64,000 nucleotides of DNA, taken from Neelides folsomi (taxonomy: Eukaryota > Arthropoda > Collembola > Neelipleona > Neelidae). The DNA lies in contig JAQGBZ010000289.1 of NCBI GenBank assembly GCA_034687125.1, positions 1 to 64,000 of the forward strand. The letters run 5' to 3'. Positions 28,559-43,190 of this stretch are shown here, piece by piece. The notes beneath the pieces are model-generated. The model did not search any database. It saw only the letters and a list, made by a program, of their open reading frames with translations, and was not told where the DNA came from. A program made the translations under genes and the position numbers. Numbering within the stretch: position 1 is the first letter of the stretch; each line of letters starts with the position of its first letter.

Positions 28559-31500
28559 ATGTTTTTAATAATGGACCCATGTGCATAATGATATGAATAC
28601 GCGAGTGTAAAACAGTGGAGAGGAGAAAGAAGAAAAATCCCCCTCTTTAACTCATCTTTAAATGGTGGTTTAAGTAGCTCTGGCTCTCCCAGGGATCCTT
28701 TTTTTATATCTATAAATTCGGGTGCTCACCAACCATTAAAAGAGTCGTAAAACCAAGAATGAATTCCTCTTTCTTTTCCATGTTATTTTATTGTCTTTTT
28801 AATATATTTTGTGATATTTTGTAATAAATTAATATTTTAAAAAACTAAACTTATGTTCTTATTTAATTACAATTCATAAAATTGAAAAAATGAGTCATTT
28901 TATAACATTTTGAATTTAATATTTTTTAATAATGTATAGACATTTTAAGTAAATTGAAACTACAAGAAGTTTTCGGTTTATTTTTTTCTTGCGGTTGGTT
29001 TTTTCTTATGCTTTGCATATGTACATTAAGTGCACTCATATTAAAAGGTCTTCAATTGGACCTGGAAGAGAAGAATTATTTAAAATTGCGCTTGTTTTGG
29101 ACCAAATTGTGTTTTTAATTCCGCCCTTCTGAAAGTCGAGTCGCTGCCTTGGTTCGTTCTCGGGGGAAATTCATCCAAATGGGATGATAATAAATAGGAA
29201 AAAGGCGTGTGAATTTGCCACACGCAAGACACCACACAACAAAATTATTTCCCTTACAACTACACAAAACACTTACAACCAAATTTTCTATTTTTTCATT
29301 TTATTCTATCAATGACTTCAATGATATTGGAGGATGTATTTCTCCCTCTAATAGCTTACCTGTATTCCTATTATATAACTATCCTAACTATGATTTAACT
29401 ATCCTATGGCCATATTTATAACAACCCTTTTCGAGGTAAATTACAGGTGAAATTGACGGACTCCAAAAACTCTAAATATGTTTAACAGCTTCATATTCAT
29501 TTCAACCATTTTTTTTACTTGTATTATGAAAATTATGCGCTTTTGATATTCAATCATTATTGTCCAATACTACGTTATTTATACGCTTTGATCATTATTT
29601 TCATTAAATTGAGTTCGAAACATTGGAAAATGATGCGCGAAGGTAAAAGGTGTAATTTAAACAATTTCACTCGAAAAAGTAAAAATTGAATCTTTGACAC
29701 GCAAATTACATTTTTGGGTCTTGGAGTGTTTGTTTATAAAGTTAAAGGGTCTCTATAAACATTAACATTTCATTTAATAGCATGGAATTATTAAAGAAAA
29801 TCTCAAATACCAATTTCATGAATTTAAAATTAAATTGTTTCATAATTTCAAAACCTTACTGATAATAAAAATTCGAATCAACTATATAAATTTTAATTTA
29901 ACATCTTAAAAACATCAATGAATTTTTTTAAAATTATTTTATGAGGATTATTAAATAGCAATATTTAAAATAAGTATTAAAATAATCTAATGAGTATTTG
30001 TTCTTGGTATATGAATTATATTGAATAATAATCTCTTGGTTTTTTAACGATTACAACAGGAATGTCGAGTTATTATAACAATTAAATTGACAGATGGAGA
30101 GGTCTTTGTCCTCAAGGTCACTAAGTCAATTGCATTTCATGTCAAGCTAATTTTATAACGAGGGTTGTTAATTACACTTCAACTTCTCTTCACTCTTGTT
30201 GCACAAATAACAAAATACAATACATATCATTGAACGATATGTATGAGAGAATATCATTAAACGGTTTAACGATGACGATACGCTAACTTACAATTAGTAA
30301 GTAGAGCCGAAGAAAAAATTCTGTAAAAGCAGAAAAGTTGAAAATAGTAAAAAAAATTTACAGCACATTATTTGTATCTTAAATAGTAACAAATCTCATT
30401 AATTAATTATTTAATAAACATTTAATATTTAGATGGGGGAAGAGTATTTAAGATTATAAATATGGGAAAGAGAGGAATAATGAAAAAAGAGGTAAAAGTG
30501 AAGATTTGGTGAATTATGAGTAAGGTGATGTAATTTGTAAGCGTGTGGGATGAGAGGGAGAGTGACCCAAAAGCCTCAATTCCGCCCTCACTCAACGTTC
30601 TTAAGTAGAGGAAACTCCATTTTCAAGAACTGGGACGACGATGACGAAAGGCTGACACTCACATTCTTCCCTTCCGCTTCTTTATCATGTCCCATTTATG
30701 GTTTTTAATGGAACACTCGGTCAATGCGTCTACACACAAACAAAACTACAATCAACAACCCAACTATTAAAATTGTGATTTACACTTTTAATAAAAATTA
30801 TTTAATTCCTACATAATTAAATAATTAACTAGCTAGACATATTGTAATCTTATTAACTGTACATAAGAAGTAATCAAATGTTAAATTCTACAATTGTAAT
30901 TAAATATTTAGGTCTTTTACAACCTCAGATTAAACCTGGAATAAATTGACAGATCCTTCCTAACATAATATGAAAATAATATTTGACATTTTGGTATTTA
31001 ATAAAGCTGATAAAGGTGATAAACATTAACGTTTTAATATAGAAATAGTAAATGGACAATTTTGTTAATATGAAATGGATTTCTTTAATATGGTAGGGAT
31101 TTTCATAATTTTTAATTATTAATTTTTCCCCTTGTTTTTGTTTCATTTCGCTTGAATAAAAAGTAGATTATGCAAATAGACTTTCATTTTTTTCTCATTA
31201 AATCTCTCTTATAATTTGAGAATGTTTACTTTTGTTTTAATTAGTTTTTAGCCCATTTTTTAAATTATGCAGACGAGACATATTTTAATAAAAATCCTCA
31301 TTGAGTTAAACGTGAATGTAAAGGTTTGGCCCATTTTTTAAACAAATTGCATCATAACTCTCATCATAGAAGCCTCGTCTTGAACCCACAATTGCGTTAT
31401 TAATAAAATTGTAAATAGGTATATAACTTATTCTAACTATTATTAGTAAGTCGATATATTATATTACTATATAATATGGTTGCTTATACCACTTTATAAA

Positions 31501-34500
31501 GATACTAAATAACATTTAGATCTATAGATCTACAAATATAGTTGTAAATGTTGATAAAATTGTTGTAAATGTAGAGAACTCCGTTAAATAAACAAAATAT
31601 AATGAGAGGTTTTGGCGGTTTTAAATCTTTTCCGAGAATTGGATTATAAAAGACCCTTGAGAGAATGGCGAATTTTATCCAAAACCTTCAAATTAATTAA
31701 AGCTTAAATTACTTAAATTAGTAATTTAGCTTTGACTGGATAAATACGATAATTTTAAAACTAATGCATTTTAATTAAATTAATATACCATTTATCGTTA
31801 AAATGTTAATGTTCAGTCTCACAACTCTATTGCCAGTTATAAATATTAATATTTCCCAACTTCAAAATTCCCATCAACATCATCCTCCGGATAAAGAATC
31901 TCTTTGAATAGATTGGATTAACAGAGTCAGATAAAAGTCACATGTGTCTATTTTGACTCTTTATTGAAACGTTTAAAAATGAATGAAAGCCGTCTCGGAG
32001 TCAAAACCGATTTGGGTTCCATATGTTTATTAATGGGATTTTAACTGAAGCCATTCAACGAGTTGTGACCCTTCCCTGTACGATCCAGAACGGAGGGAGC
32101 GTTGGATTCTTCCAATGACAAATGGGAAAGAAATTGAATAAAAGGAAGCGTGAAAGTGAAGCGACGGGGTGAGAAAAGACCTCCGTCCCTTTCACACCTC
32201 ACACCACAAAAATCAAGGAGAAAAGATCCAAACACAATCGAGAAAAAATATCCAGACCGGTCAAGTTAAAAGGTCAAGTTAGGAAAATAAAAGAATGAAA
32301 TGAAGAAATAAATAAAAACTTTGTTGTGACTTTGATTAATCCCAATTTATGATCTTTTAAAATTCCTTCTTGTTTTTACATTTATATTATTTTTAAATAT
32401 GTTTTATTTTTACGTAAGTATTATTTTTCCATTGGGGTTTCATTTAAGTATTTAAAAATTAATTTTCTTGAAAGAAGGATCATTGATGCAATAAATGGAT
32501 ACAAAAAGATTAGCATAAATTAATGCATGCGTAAATAACGTTCCATTTTTAGCCCATTTATGTAGATTAAATAATATATTAAAATGGGCAGAGAATGAAG
32601 AATTGATGAGTAAATGAAACTGACACGGTTTTGAGTCATTAACTCATTAAAGTGCTGTTAATTAATTGGAGTAAATGAAAATATCCCTTTTGTCACCTAA
32701 TTACTCATACTGCTCTCCCGTCCACTTCCCCATTTAGATATTAATTCTCATTGTGAATTGTGGGAAAATTTGGGATGGGACGAGATCCCAAAATAGGCGC
32801 ATTATTAACTCCCATCTTTTCCTATTATTTAATTAAACATCCATTATTTTACATGTTCATTTGTTAATACATAGAAAACGTACTATGTAATTCGACTTTA
32901 CATTTTCCTGTACTTTTCATTACACATTTACGTTTAGTTAAAAGTTAATTCATTTTTATACATTATAATATACCATAGAGTAATATTTATGTTTATGTAT
33001 AGTACTGTATTATAATTGTGATATAAATTGTATAGTGTTTTATTAAATATATTGTATAATATATTATGTATATTAATAATTCACTCATATTCATTATCCC
33101 ATATATGGTGTATGGCTGTATGGCTAATTAAGCTTCTTCCTCAATAATGGTTCGATCCCGAAGGCGACAAAAGAAGTCATTTTCGACCTATTTATCAATG
33201 GGATTCCCACCAACATGACCAAAACATGAAACCCCAAAACCAAAATGAGTTCAAATGTCCAACATTAAACATTGGCTATTTATTCAGACTCTATGTCTCT
33301 TGGCTGTATTAACACTTAACAATTGTTAATTCCGCACAAGTTGGGCAGAAACCACAATTTGAAATTCGGAAATTCCTCCAAAACATTTTCCTGTCGGCCT
33401 CATTTTCTCATTTGGGTCAAAAACGCCAATTACTTTTAAGAGTTTAAACATGCAAATATTTAATTTTTGTACATTTAAATGTATTATTTACATTATCCTT
33501 AATTAATTTAAATATTACAATACTTTACTTAGATTCAATATTGAGATTGAGCTGTGGAAGGTTAATGAGTAAAATGGGAATCAAAGGGAGATGATAATAA
33601 AATGCAAGTTGATTGGTCATTGGGAAATTCGGACTTTAAACGTGACCCATATGGGGAATATCTGGTTATAACCCGGAAATGGATGGATTTCATCAGGTGT
33701 AAGTCAATAGGTCAAGTTGCAAGGTAGAGGCGGAGAAGGAATTGATGGGAATTGGGAATTGAGGTTCACCCACTGCATTTACATGACAAACTCCCCCATT
33801 GCATCACAAACACTCTGAACAATGTCAATTAGAATTTAACTAAATTAAATTTTTAATAACACTCCTATCCTACTTACAATTAGTACTTACATAACATAAC
33901 CAAATTAATAATCCTTATAAAACATTAATATCGGTTTAAGTCAACTTCATTAATTCATTAAATCGGTCATTACTTATGCAAATCTAAAATTTATATACAA
34001 AATAGACTGAAAAACCGCGCTAAAATTTAAATATGAAAATTTAAATAAAAGAATTTAAAGTTAACTAGGGCATGAAGGTAGTTATTTAATCAGAATTGAG
34101 CTTTAAGCTCCGTCGGCTCATAATTTGAAGTGAAAAAAAAGAAAAGGAAAGTGGGTCAGGAAGGGATTTGGTCTCATAATAATAAGAAGAAGAATGAGAA
34201 AAGAATGATTTATTCAGAACGAAGAGGCGATTCAGAAGAATTTCTTGGTTATGACGAGACAATTGCCCATCTCATCACGTTGTCATTCCTTCCTCGAATT
34301 CCTAGACGTCTCTACACCTTTACCTTAATAAAAATTACTTCAAATTAGCGGCTGTCATTTAATAATAAATTCCAATTAAATCTAACCTTGTTTTAATCAT
34401 ATTTATAATTAAATATGTTTGTTAAATATGTTGTTAATTACTACAATTAATTACGATTAAATTTGCAATACATTTTAATGCAACATGCCATAAGCTGTAA

Positions 34501-37500
34501 ACATGTGAAATGAATTATGGAAGGAATTTTACTTTTTGTCAGGGATTGTTTTTATATTCTGAAAAGGGGATTTATAAAATGAATTCCGTCCACGTAGATC
34601 CTTTCGTTGGAAATGAAAGAAAAAGAGGGAAAGTGGTTTGATTTGACAAACGAGCCGCGTCTCATTACCATTTATACATCTCCGCTTCATGATGGGAATC
34701 TCGGTATATTTTAATAGTCAATATCAAAGTGAATCAGGTCTTTTATTCAAAATAAATCCAAGTGTGAATTGTCTCACAAACCCAGATTAAAAAACCATTA
34801 TAGAAATTCTTTCCGTTTTGTCACATGTAAAGCAAGGGGATGAGATTATATAATGTTTTTTATTTTATTTTATAAGCCTTTTTACGAAGAATGAAAAGTG
34901 TAAATAATTAGTTGAAAGTCACTCGCGGCCTACTTTTATTTTAACATCTTTTTAACATCCTTTACAAAATGAAATTTTAAATAAAAATTATAAATACACA
35001 AAAAATATATTCTTTATAATTTCCTCACAAATTATATGTAACAAAAAATTTCTAACATGAAATCATGTTTGATAAGTTTAATGTGAAATTTAAAAATATA
35101 CTAAAAGTTATATTATATTTAATTGACATTTTCATTAATTTTAGAAAAAATCGCATTTATAAGCTCACTCAGTCACTTATTGTTAATGTTAGTCAGTTGG
35201 AGAAATTGATAATTGTAAATTATTATTTTTTTAATATACCTATTGATTTTTCTGTAATTGATGTAAAGGAACACGTTTTTATTTTCCTTATTACACGGGT
35301 TTTAAACAACTGTGTCAGATTCCAAGAGATCAAATTCAATTACCAATCCCCATGTAATAAAATGAATATTAGCGTTATGTATTTCATATAGCATTTATTA
35401 TGAGAGCATGTAAATGTATTCATTACTCATCTCTTCATACTCATTATCTCCACACGAAGTCGGAGATGAGAGATTTATGCATTGAAAGAGAAAGTGGAAC
35501 TCTTCCTATATTCAACTTCTCAGTAATTTCCTATCCCTCAATATGCTTCCAAATCCTCGTATATACCATATATATAAGTATCTGTATTATCCCCACCACT
35601 CTCATACCTCACCCATGAATGGTGGAATACGACCAATAACTATTTAAAATTAATAATACATGTAGTTATCGCTTATAGCTAATCCTATACCCAATGACTT
35701 AAATATTTATGTCATGTTCTTAATAACAGGTAAAATGCGTGTAAGAGGAGAAGAGAAGAAAAAACTAATTTGTCGGAATAATGATTTGCAAAAATAATGA
35801 TTTGCAAATGTAGTTAAGTGGCATTTATGTGTTTTAATTATATTATGTATAAGCCAATAATTTTACACTTTGTGCGTAAAAACTGAAAAATGGAATCTAA
35901 TTTGTTATGAGTTGATGAGATGATTTAAAATATTATTCTATATAAATCTTGGCCCATTTAAAAAGTAAAGAGTTGCAGTTTAAATACTTGAAATGAAGTC
36001 ATATTTGCTTGAATAACTTGCAGTTATAGTTAGATATGTAAATGCTTAAAATGGGCATTTTAGTTGAATATTTTCAATTCATCTTTTCCCGACAAAGACC
36101 TTTTAAATTGTAAACATTTTCTTCCCTAACTCACCTTTGTATCTTTGCGTTTGAAATGAAATTGAAAGTAAAATTTAATCAGAAATGAAAGAATGGAGAC
36201 ATCGCGAAACTTTTTATTTGGAAAAGGATCAAAAGAGTTGATCGAAAATTGAAATTGTAAAGCACCAACGATGTTTTTAATAAAATTATAATGAGACGTA
36301 CATTTGAAGCCAAAAAGGTTGTCAAAATAAGGTCAACTATAAAGCGGAAGTTCATCATTGAGTCATTGAGATATGTGGAAGGAAATTGGCGCCTTCTTTT
36401 CAATTCTTGATGTCCCATTGTCATTATTCATCCTTTCAGACGCCGGTGGAGGAACGGAAGTAGGTCAACCTCAGATTTAATCAAACAATTTTTTTACCAT
36501 CTTTAACCATGTACATTAATTATTATAGCAAATACAATTCATCTGTATTAAAAATCATCACTTTAATCACAGTCGTTAATCAATAATAATAAAATCAGTT
36601 TGAGCATAAACAACACTTTTTAAATTTAATTGTAAATGCTTCAGATTTAAAGGTTCTTCTGTTTATTATTCTGCTACATTTACACTCTTTTATCTTAATC
36701 TTCGATACTTTTGGATATTTTGGGTCTTGTCAAATTACATAATTTATGAGGAATGTTGCGGAAGGTAATTAAAAGAGGAAGGATGGAAAAAATGAATAGT
36801 AATAATAGCAATAATAATAATTGTAGGCGTATGAAAGGATGTAATTAGGGTCGTTGTATAATGAACGTCTCCTGTGGGTGTCGGGCGGTGGGTCGTGGCC
36901 TAGTTTGTGCCAAAAGTGAAAGTTATCCCCATCAGGAGATTATGCGAATCATTCAAACTCTTCCTTAAACCCCTCATCCCCCCATTTACAACAACTCACC
37001 CCTTTCCTTGTTTTATTCCATTCACTATCATATTATTATACAAACTCCCTTATATAACTCGCTTTAAAATTTCAAATATCTGAATATTACAAAGGTAGTA
37101 TGTATGTATGTACAGATACATTATGTTATACTACTACATATGTATATATTCATTTTTATTCCTATTGTATGTATTTGTGCGATTTAACCCTTAAACAATT
37201 ATAAACACAATGTAAATTATACTTACAAACAATTTAATAAGCACAACAGTTATACAAAACAGAGTTGTAATATATGTACAACTATAGACTATAAAAATTA
37301 TACTACAACAATACAATGTTTTTTATACTTATAATTATTAATAATTAATATTTATGTATTAATGCAAAATTTTAACAATTTCACTTTACAGTAACTTAAA
37401 TATTCAACAATACTACTAATACAAATTGGGAAAAGGGAAATATTAATTGAAACGTTGTAGAAAATTTCTATAGACGGAATATTTTGCATTATTAAATTTT

Positions 37501-40500
37501 TAGTAAAATGCTAAATGTATTTTAAAATTGAATCCACGTCAATCGCGTTTGAGAAAAAGTGTTTGGTTTTAAAATTTTAATCTTAGGAATTGTTTGAATA
37601 GTGTGGTGATTGAAGAAGGAGCTTTGAAGTAATTAGCAATTGAGTTAGGATTTTTACGTGCAAACATGAAAAGAACTGAAAAGTGCAAATATGAACAGTT
37701 TTTAATTTCCCCTCTGGACATTCTTATAAATTATGACTTTTATATTTACCTGTTAGAGGAATAAAATGAAAATGCATAAAATAATTACATATTATGTAAG
37801 AGTATTATTATTTATTATGTTATACTAAATTAAAGCTTGGAACTTGGAACATTATAGCGTTTCCAAATTCCATTACATTAGAGTAAATTCAAAATAATGC
37901 CATTTAGTTTTAATCTCATTAGGACGAAATGAAATTCAATTTTATAAAATATATACCAAATGGATACATATTTTACATATCTCACATTCAGATATGTTAT
38001 GTTGCATACAGGCATTTGTGATTTGTTGATTAACACGGTTTTAACTAATGTATAAACTAAAAGGTAGAATGTGGGAATCATTGAGAGGGGAGAAAAGGAA
38101 TTTAATTTTATTTGAAACTCCGCTCTTATCAAATCTCAGATCATGTTAATTTTGATGAGGGGAAAAGTGGGAGATTAAAAGCTGCTTACGTCTGTCCGAT
38201 CCGCTCCGTTAATTTTATATATTATACACTCCAGACATTCCACAAGCGGGGTTAATCTTCATTTAATTCCCATTTGAAACAAAATAAAGATAATTAATCT
38301 ACCTATCTAAAAACTAATTTTTACCATTTTCGATTTTATTTTGTTTTCCTTATTTCGTTCCTACTCAAGATCAAAATGTACGAATTTCTCCTTTCTATAT
38401 TTCAATTATTCTAATGACTCTACTGACCTCGAGAGTGGTAAGTCAAAAGATGTCAAAGGAATCTTTCGTGGTTTTGAATAGAAATCTTATCGATGAACCG
38501 AAAGCGATAAAAAGGAGAGGGAAATGAGATCATGGGGCAGAATGTCAATTGATAGAAAAAGAATGGAAAAGGTGAGAGGATTCAAAGGCTTCCGTTCAAT
38601 CTTTATCATTTTGAAGGCGAGAGGAAGAAGAGGAACAAAAGAATCAAATTGAGTTTGAATCGGTTGGCCCAAATCTCAAAACTTCCGTCAAATACAAGTA
38701 TTTGCAAGTATTTGTATGTTTTTGTCATAAACTTTGCTAAACAATATTAATCTCTTAATCTGAGAAAAATATTTTTGCAAAATATTAATTAAACTGCAAA
38801 AATCATCATTTGAAAATTTGCAATATTATATAAGTTAATATAAGGCTTAAGTTTTAAGGTATAGCTTTTAATGCATAATGTATAGCAGGAGACGCCAGGC
38901 GTCTAAAAGCATTATCCAACATGTAAAAATGATCCAACCAACAATGAACGCCAAGGTGTATAAAGAAACATTGTTCTTCTTATAGTGGGTTGGTGTTTAC
39001 CTTCTACCCAACTTTCCCTTTTTCCTTTTGAATCTTCATCTTGGGCGCCTGGGGTTGGGTGGTAAATGGGCCAGGGGATTAATAATGATCAAAGTGAATC
39101 TTTACGGAAGGGATGGAGGAGCAAGTGGGACGAAAGGAGGAAACGCCCCAATTCACAACACACAACTCATTAAACCATTTATTTATCCCCAACCATCAAC
39201 CTGACCTACATTACACACTAAGACGCACCTCGTTAAATAAGAAGTTAAATAACGACCATCTTAATAACACTTACCTTTTTATTAACCTGAATAGAAATCC
39301 AATTGTTGTGATCTTACCTTATTAAAATTAAAACATTTTAAAGTCAAGCTAATTTATTAATGTTATTTTATGACTAAAATTTAGTTTAATTATTTCAGAT
39401 TGTTATTCTTGACTTCATGAGATTGAAATTACTACAATTATTATTATTCTGTTATTAATTAAATAAATAAAAATAAACACAATAAAAATATTCAAATGGC
39501 CCATTTAATTATATTTTTCGCAATTAAATCTGCATTGGAATTTAATTAGGATAATAATTAGGAAATTCCACACCTACACCGATGACGATGATCAGCGTTG
39601 TTGGAATTGTTGAGGAAAAGTTTGATAAAACCGCGACCTTTTAACGTTCAAATTGTCCGGTTCGCCTTCTCCAATTATGTCAATTTCAATCATTTCCATT
39701 GCGTCACCTTCACTAATCCTTTTCCTATGAATGACCCGCTTAATTAAAGTGACATTCAACTCCCGACAGTATTTGTTGTATTTACAGTATTTGTCTTCAT
39801 ACAGTAGTATTTAATTATAATATAATTATTTTCCATTTATTAACCCAACGACATTAATAATGTTTATATTTTTAGATGTAAAAACGTGATGTTATAAATG
39901 ACTTCAAGAAACCGCTGGATGAACTCTTTCAACTTCCTTTATTTTACACATTTAAGGAAATTGCAATTTAATCTCATTTATTATTGTCAATGAACTTCAA
40001 TTAGAGTAAAAGTAATAAAATAGTTAAGGAAAGGAAGCCTATTAAAATAATGTCATTATAGGAAGTAGATAAATTAGGATAAGTATCTGTATATAAGTAT
40101 GGACATTAGACATTATGTATTAGCAGTAAATGGTAATTAAATTGATGGATTGGATTAATCATTTTTGATCAACCTGCCAATTATCTTTTTCATCCCCGGA
40201 GGTTTTTGGAGTGGAACACGAAAACATGCCATAGGAGAATCAATCATTGTGTGCTTCATGAAGGAATTAGCCAAAAAGGATCTCTTCATTATTTTCCCTT
40301 CTTCTCACGTTCCATCAATTTGTCCACTTCTCTCTTTAACAATCCGCTCATATTTCAATTTTTACTTAACAAAATACTTCAAACAAATATTCTATCAATT
40401 TAACTAAAATCTGCCTTAACTAAAATCTGTCAATTTAACTAAAGACTCTCCTTTTATGATTTTTAGAATTGCTGAAAAAATCCTCGAGGTATGTATTTTA

Positions 40501-43023
40501 TATGTTAATGTCGCATGTTTCTATTTTCATGAAAATCCTGATCAAATCCTGAACAAATCCCAAGTCAAAGCCAGAGAAATGAGATTCTGAATAACGAATG
40601 ATTAAATATGAAGTCTGGAAATTTTGATTGTTTGGGACCGAAGTACTTAAAATCCATTAAGCCCAGACGAAGGTGACAATTAAAAGAGTTATTATGAATT
40701 CTATTTTAATAACAACTTTTCCCATTAGCGATCGTCAATAAACATCTTTTCACTCAAATCCAATATAATAATTTCCTACATGAAGGGAAATAAAAGCCAT
40801 GTTGATTTATGTTTCTTATTTCTAAATTTCACCATGAATTACAGGGAAGTGAAAATTTATAAAAGCGGGAGGGAGGTGAAACAGAAAACCGGGAGAAGTG
40901 GAGGAGAAACAAAGAAAGGGACGTTGAGTTCAAGAAGCCACTCAAAGGAGAGAAAGGAATTTCAATTAAAAATACAATCAACTTCAATTCCCTCCCTAAC
41001 AATGAGCCTTCAAAATCCCACAAGTTCTCCACAAGTCCTTCATAAGTTGTCAATTGTCAAACATGGTAAATGGTCATCAGAATTATCGAAACTTGAGTTA
41101 TTTATTAAATGCTTTGCAACTTTACATGCAATTTATTAATTTCCTCTAATACAGATATTTGTAAGTATTTGCTCAGATTCGTAATAATTTGTTACAAATT
41201 AATAATCCTTGTTTATACCAATATAATATTTATACCTGTATACCTACTGTAGTTACCATATACTTACAAACATACAGAGATATTTTCAAGTATTACGCTT
41301 TTCCATGATCCAGATGTTTAATATGTAAACCTGTATTAAAGTATTAATACTAATGGTAAAATGCTCGGGTGTTTGAGAACTCTTCCAAGAGCAATTCGTG
41401 GGCAAATTGAGTGGTTTGAGAATAAAAGACTCAAATTGGTTTTTTGTTTTCGGAAATATCGATGAAGAAACCGGAGTAGATCAATCATATTCACTTACCA
41501 AAATACATATTATTTACCTAGTTCATCTTTCACTTACTATTCATTTAATCAAGACTCAATTGAATTAATAAATCAAACCAAATAAGAATCAATATAATAT
41601 CAGTAATTGAATGATTCATATTCATTCCATGTAAGTTTAAGTATTAAGTATTCAAAGTTGAAAAATAATCAAACTCATTTAACATTAGTAGTAAAATTTG
41701 TTTGTATTAAAATAAATGCTGAGTAAATATACCATACATAAATAAATAATACATACCAATACCGAGTTAAATAAACATTAATAAGTATGTATTATCACCG
41801 CCGTATTATGTAATATCATCTTCGTTCAACTTGTTTCCGCACAACCAAAATCATCAAATTCCAATGACACTCATTGAGTAGTTGACTACCGATCTCATTG
41901 TCATCCACATAGTTCATTTGAATCACATGCGAATAAAGAGTTTGGAATGCATTCATCCACATCGTCTCAATTACCATTAAAGATATTTAATATATGGTAC
42001 GTATTTTTAAAAAATGAATGACAGATTTTTTTATATTTTTGGCCTCACTCATTCATTGCAGTTGTAATGCATCTTTTACATCAATAAATGGTTCATTCTT
42101 AAATAACAATGAATCATTATTATTTATTTTATGGTTAGTTAAAACATATTTATGTTCAAATATAGTCTCTAGTCGTAAGAAAGATCCTTAATAAAAGACG
42201 CGTGTCAATGTCGAGAACATAAAAAATAACTAAAAATGTAAATCGAACAAAACTGTGTCAAATTTTTATGTATAAGCAAGGATACTATAAGAGAGATTAC
42301 CTAAATATGTATAAGTTACATACATAATATGTATTATTAAAATCTAATTGGGACCCGAACTTAAGAGAACCCATTTAAGAATTTAATGCAATACAACTCT
42401 TTTTAGTTTTTACTATTATCTTTAAAAGTAATCTGTGAGTAAATGGCGATTTATTATAACATTAACATATTTTATCAAGTAATGCGAATTATTAGTGTGT
42501 CTTTGTATTATTTGTTTAAATAGTGAAAATTTTAAATATTGATAATTGAAATATTTAGAATATTTGAGTCAAGTTCATTTCAATTTTATTATATTGAATC
42601 ATTGAAATGAACTGGAATGTGCTTGTTTGAAAGCCTTGAAATTTCCAAACATTTAAGCTACTACCTATGTTTAAAACAAAACTTCATATCATGTCATACA
42701 ATGAAGTTGATATTTAACAATAAAATATTATTCATCTTCATCAATCAAATTACCTACTTATATGCCTAAATGAACATTTCTACGACTTCCTTTAACTTTC
42801 CACATCCCCACGTTCCTTCTCAATTTGTCAATGTTCAGAAATGATCAAACAAACTCCATTCACAACTTTGAAGAAGAATTCTATTAAATAGATTTTAAAT
42901 CTTTCATTTTTTGTATGATTAGAAATTAGAATGGTTACTTACCATCTTATTTTAAATAAGATTTACCAAATGCTAAATGCAATTAAAATCTTTATATTAA
43001 TTTACACATTATAAGATTATAAC
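28559..43023. other. AT-rich gene-free stretch
   Basis: No gene can be supported. GC-richer blocks occur near 30590-30700, 32030-32280, 36860-36920, 39000-39180 and 40850-40990. The longest open frames, at 35065-35391 and 40780-41139 on the plus strand, have no recognisable domain. The first is pure AT-type composition. The sequence GGTTCGATCCC near 33150 resembles a tRNA B box, but no T stem or cloverleaf forms around it. The rest is low-complexity spacer. Confidence 0.6.
36795..36822. repeat. Imperfect (AAT)n microsatellite
   Basis: A run of AAT units interrupted by G and C substitutions (AATAGTAATAATAGCAATA). It lies in spacer DNA. Confidence 0.7.
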
Positions 43024-43190
43024 TATACTCTATTCCATTTGAGAAGATTATTGAGAATTAAATCATGTTACTTGACCGGGCAATCGAAATAATTTCTACA
43101 AGAAATAATATCGGTTTATTTGAATTTCTAATGACTTGCCAAGTAACATGATTCAATTCTCAATCATCTTCTCAAATGGAATAGAGTATA
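43024..43190. mobile_element. Short TIR element (MITE), 167 bp
   Basis: The left arm (43024-43086) and right arm (about 43136-43190) are inverted copies. From the outside in, both read TATACTCTATTCCATTTGAG, then AAGAT, TTGAGAATT and CATGTTACTTG, with a few mismatches. The middle is about 50 unrelated bases. A third copy of this terminus forms the first 76 bases of the window. TA lies at both outer borders, so a TA target duplication as in Tc1/mariner-derived MITEs is possible, though the terminal TATA makes the border ambiguous. There is no coding capacity. Confidence 0.8.

Noticed and set aside
33140-33175. GGTTCGATCCC, resembling a tRNA B box
   Set aside because: Only the two inner base pairs of a T stem form, and no cloverleaf fits.
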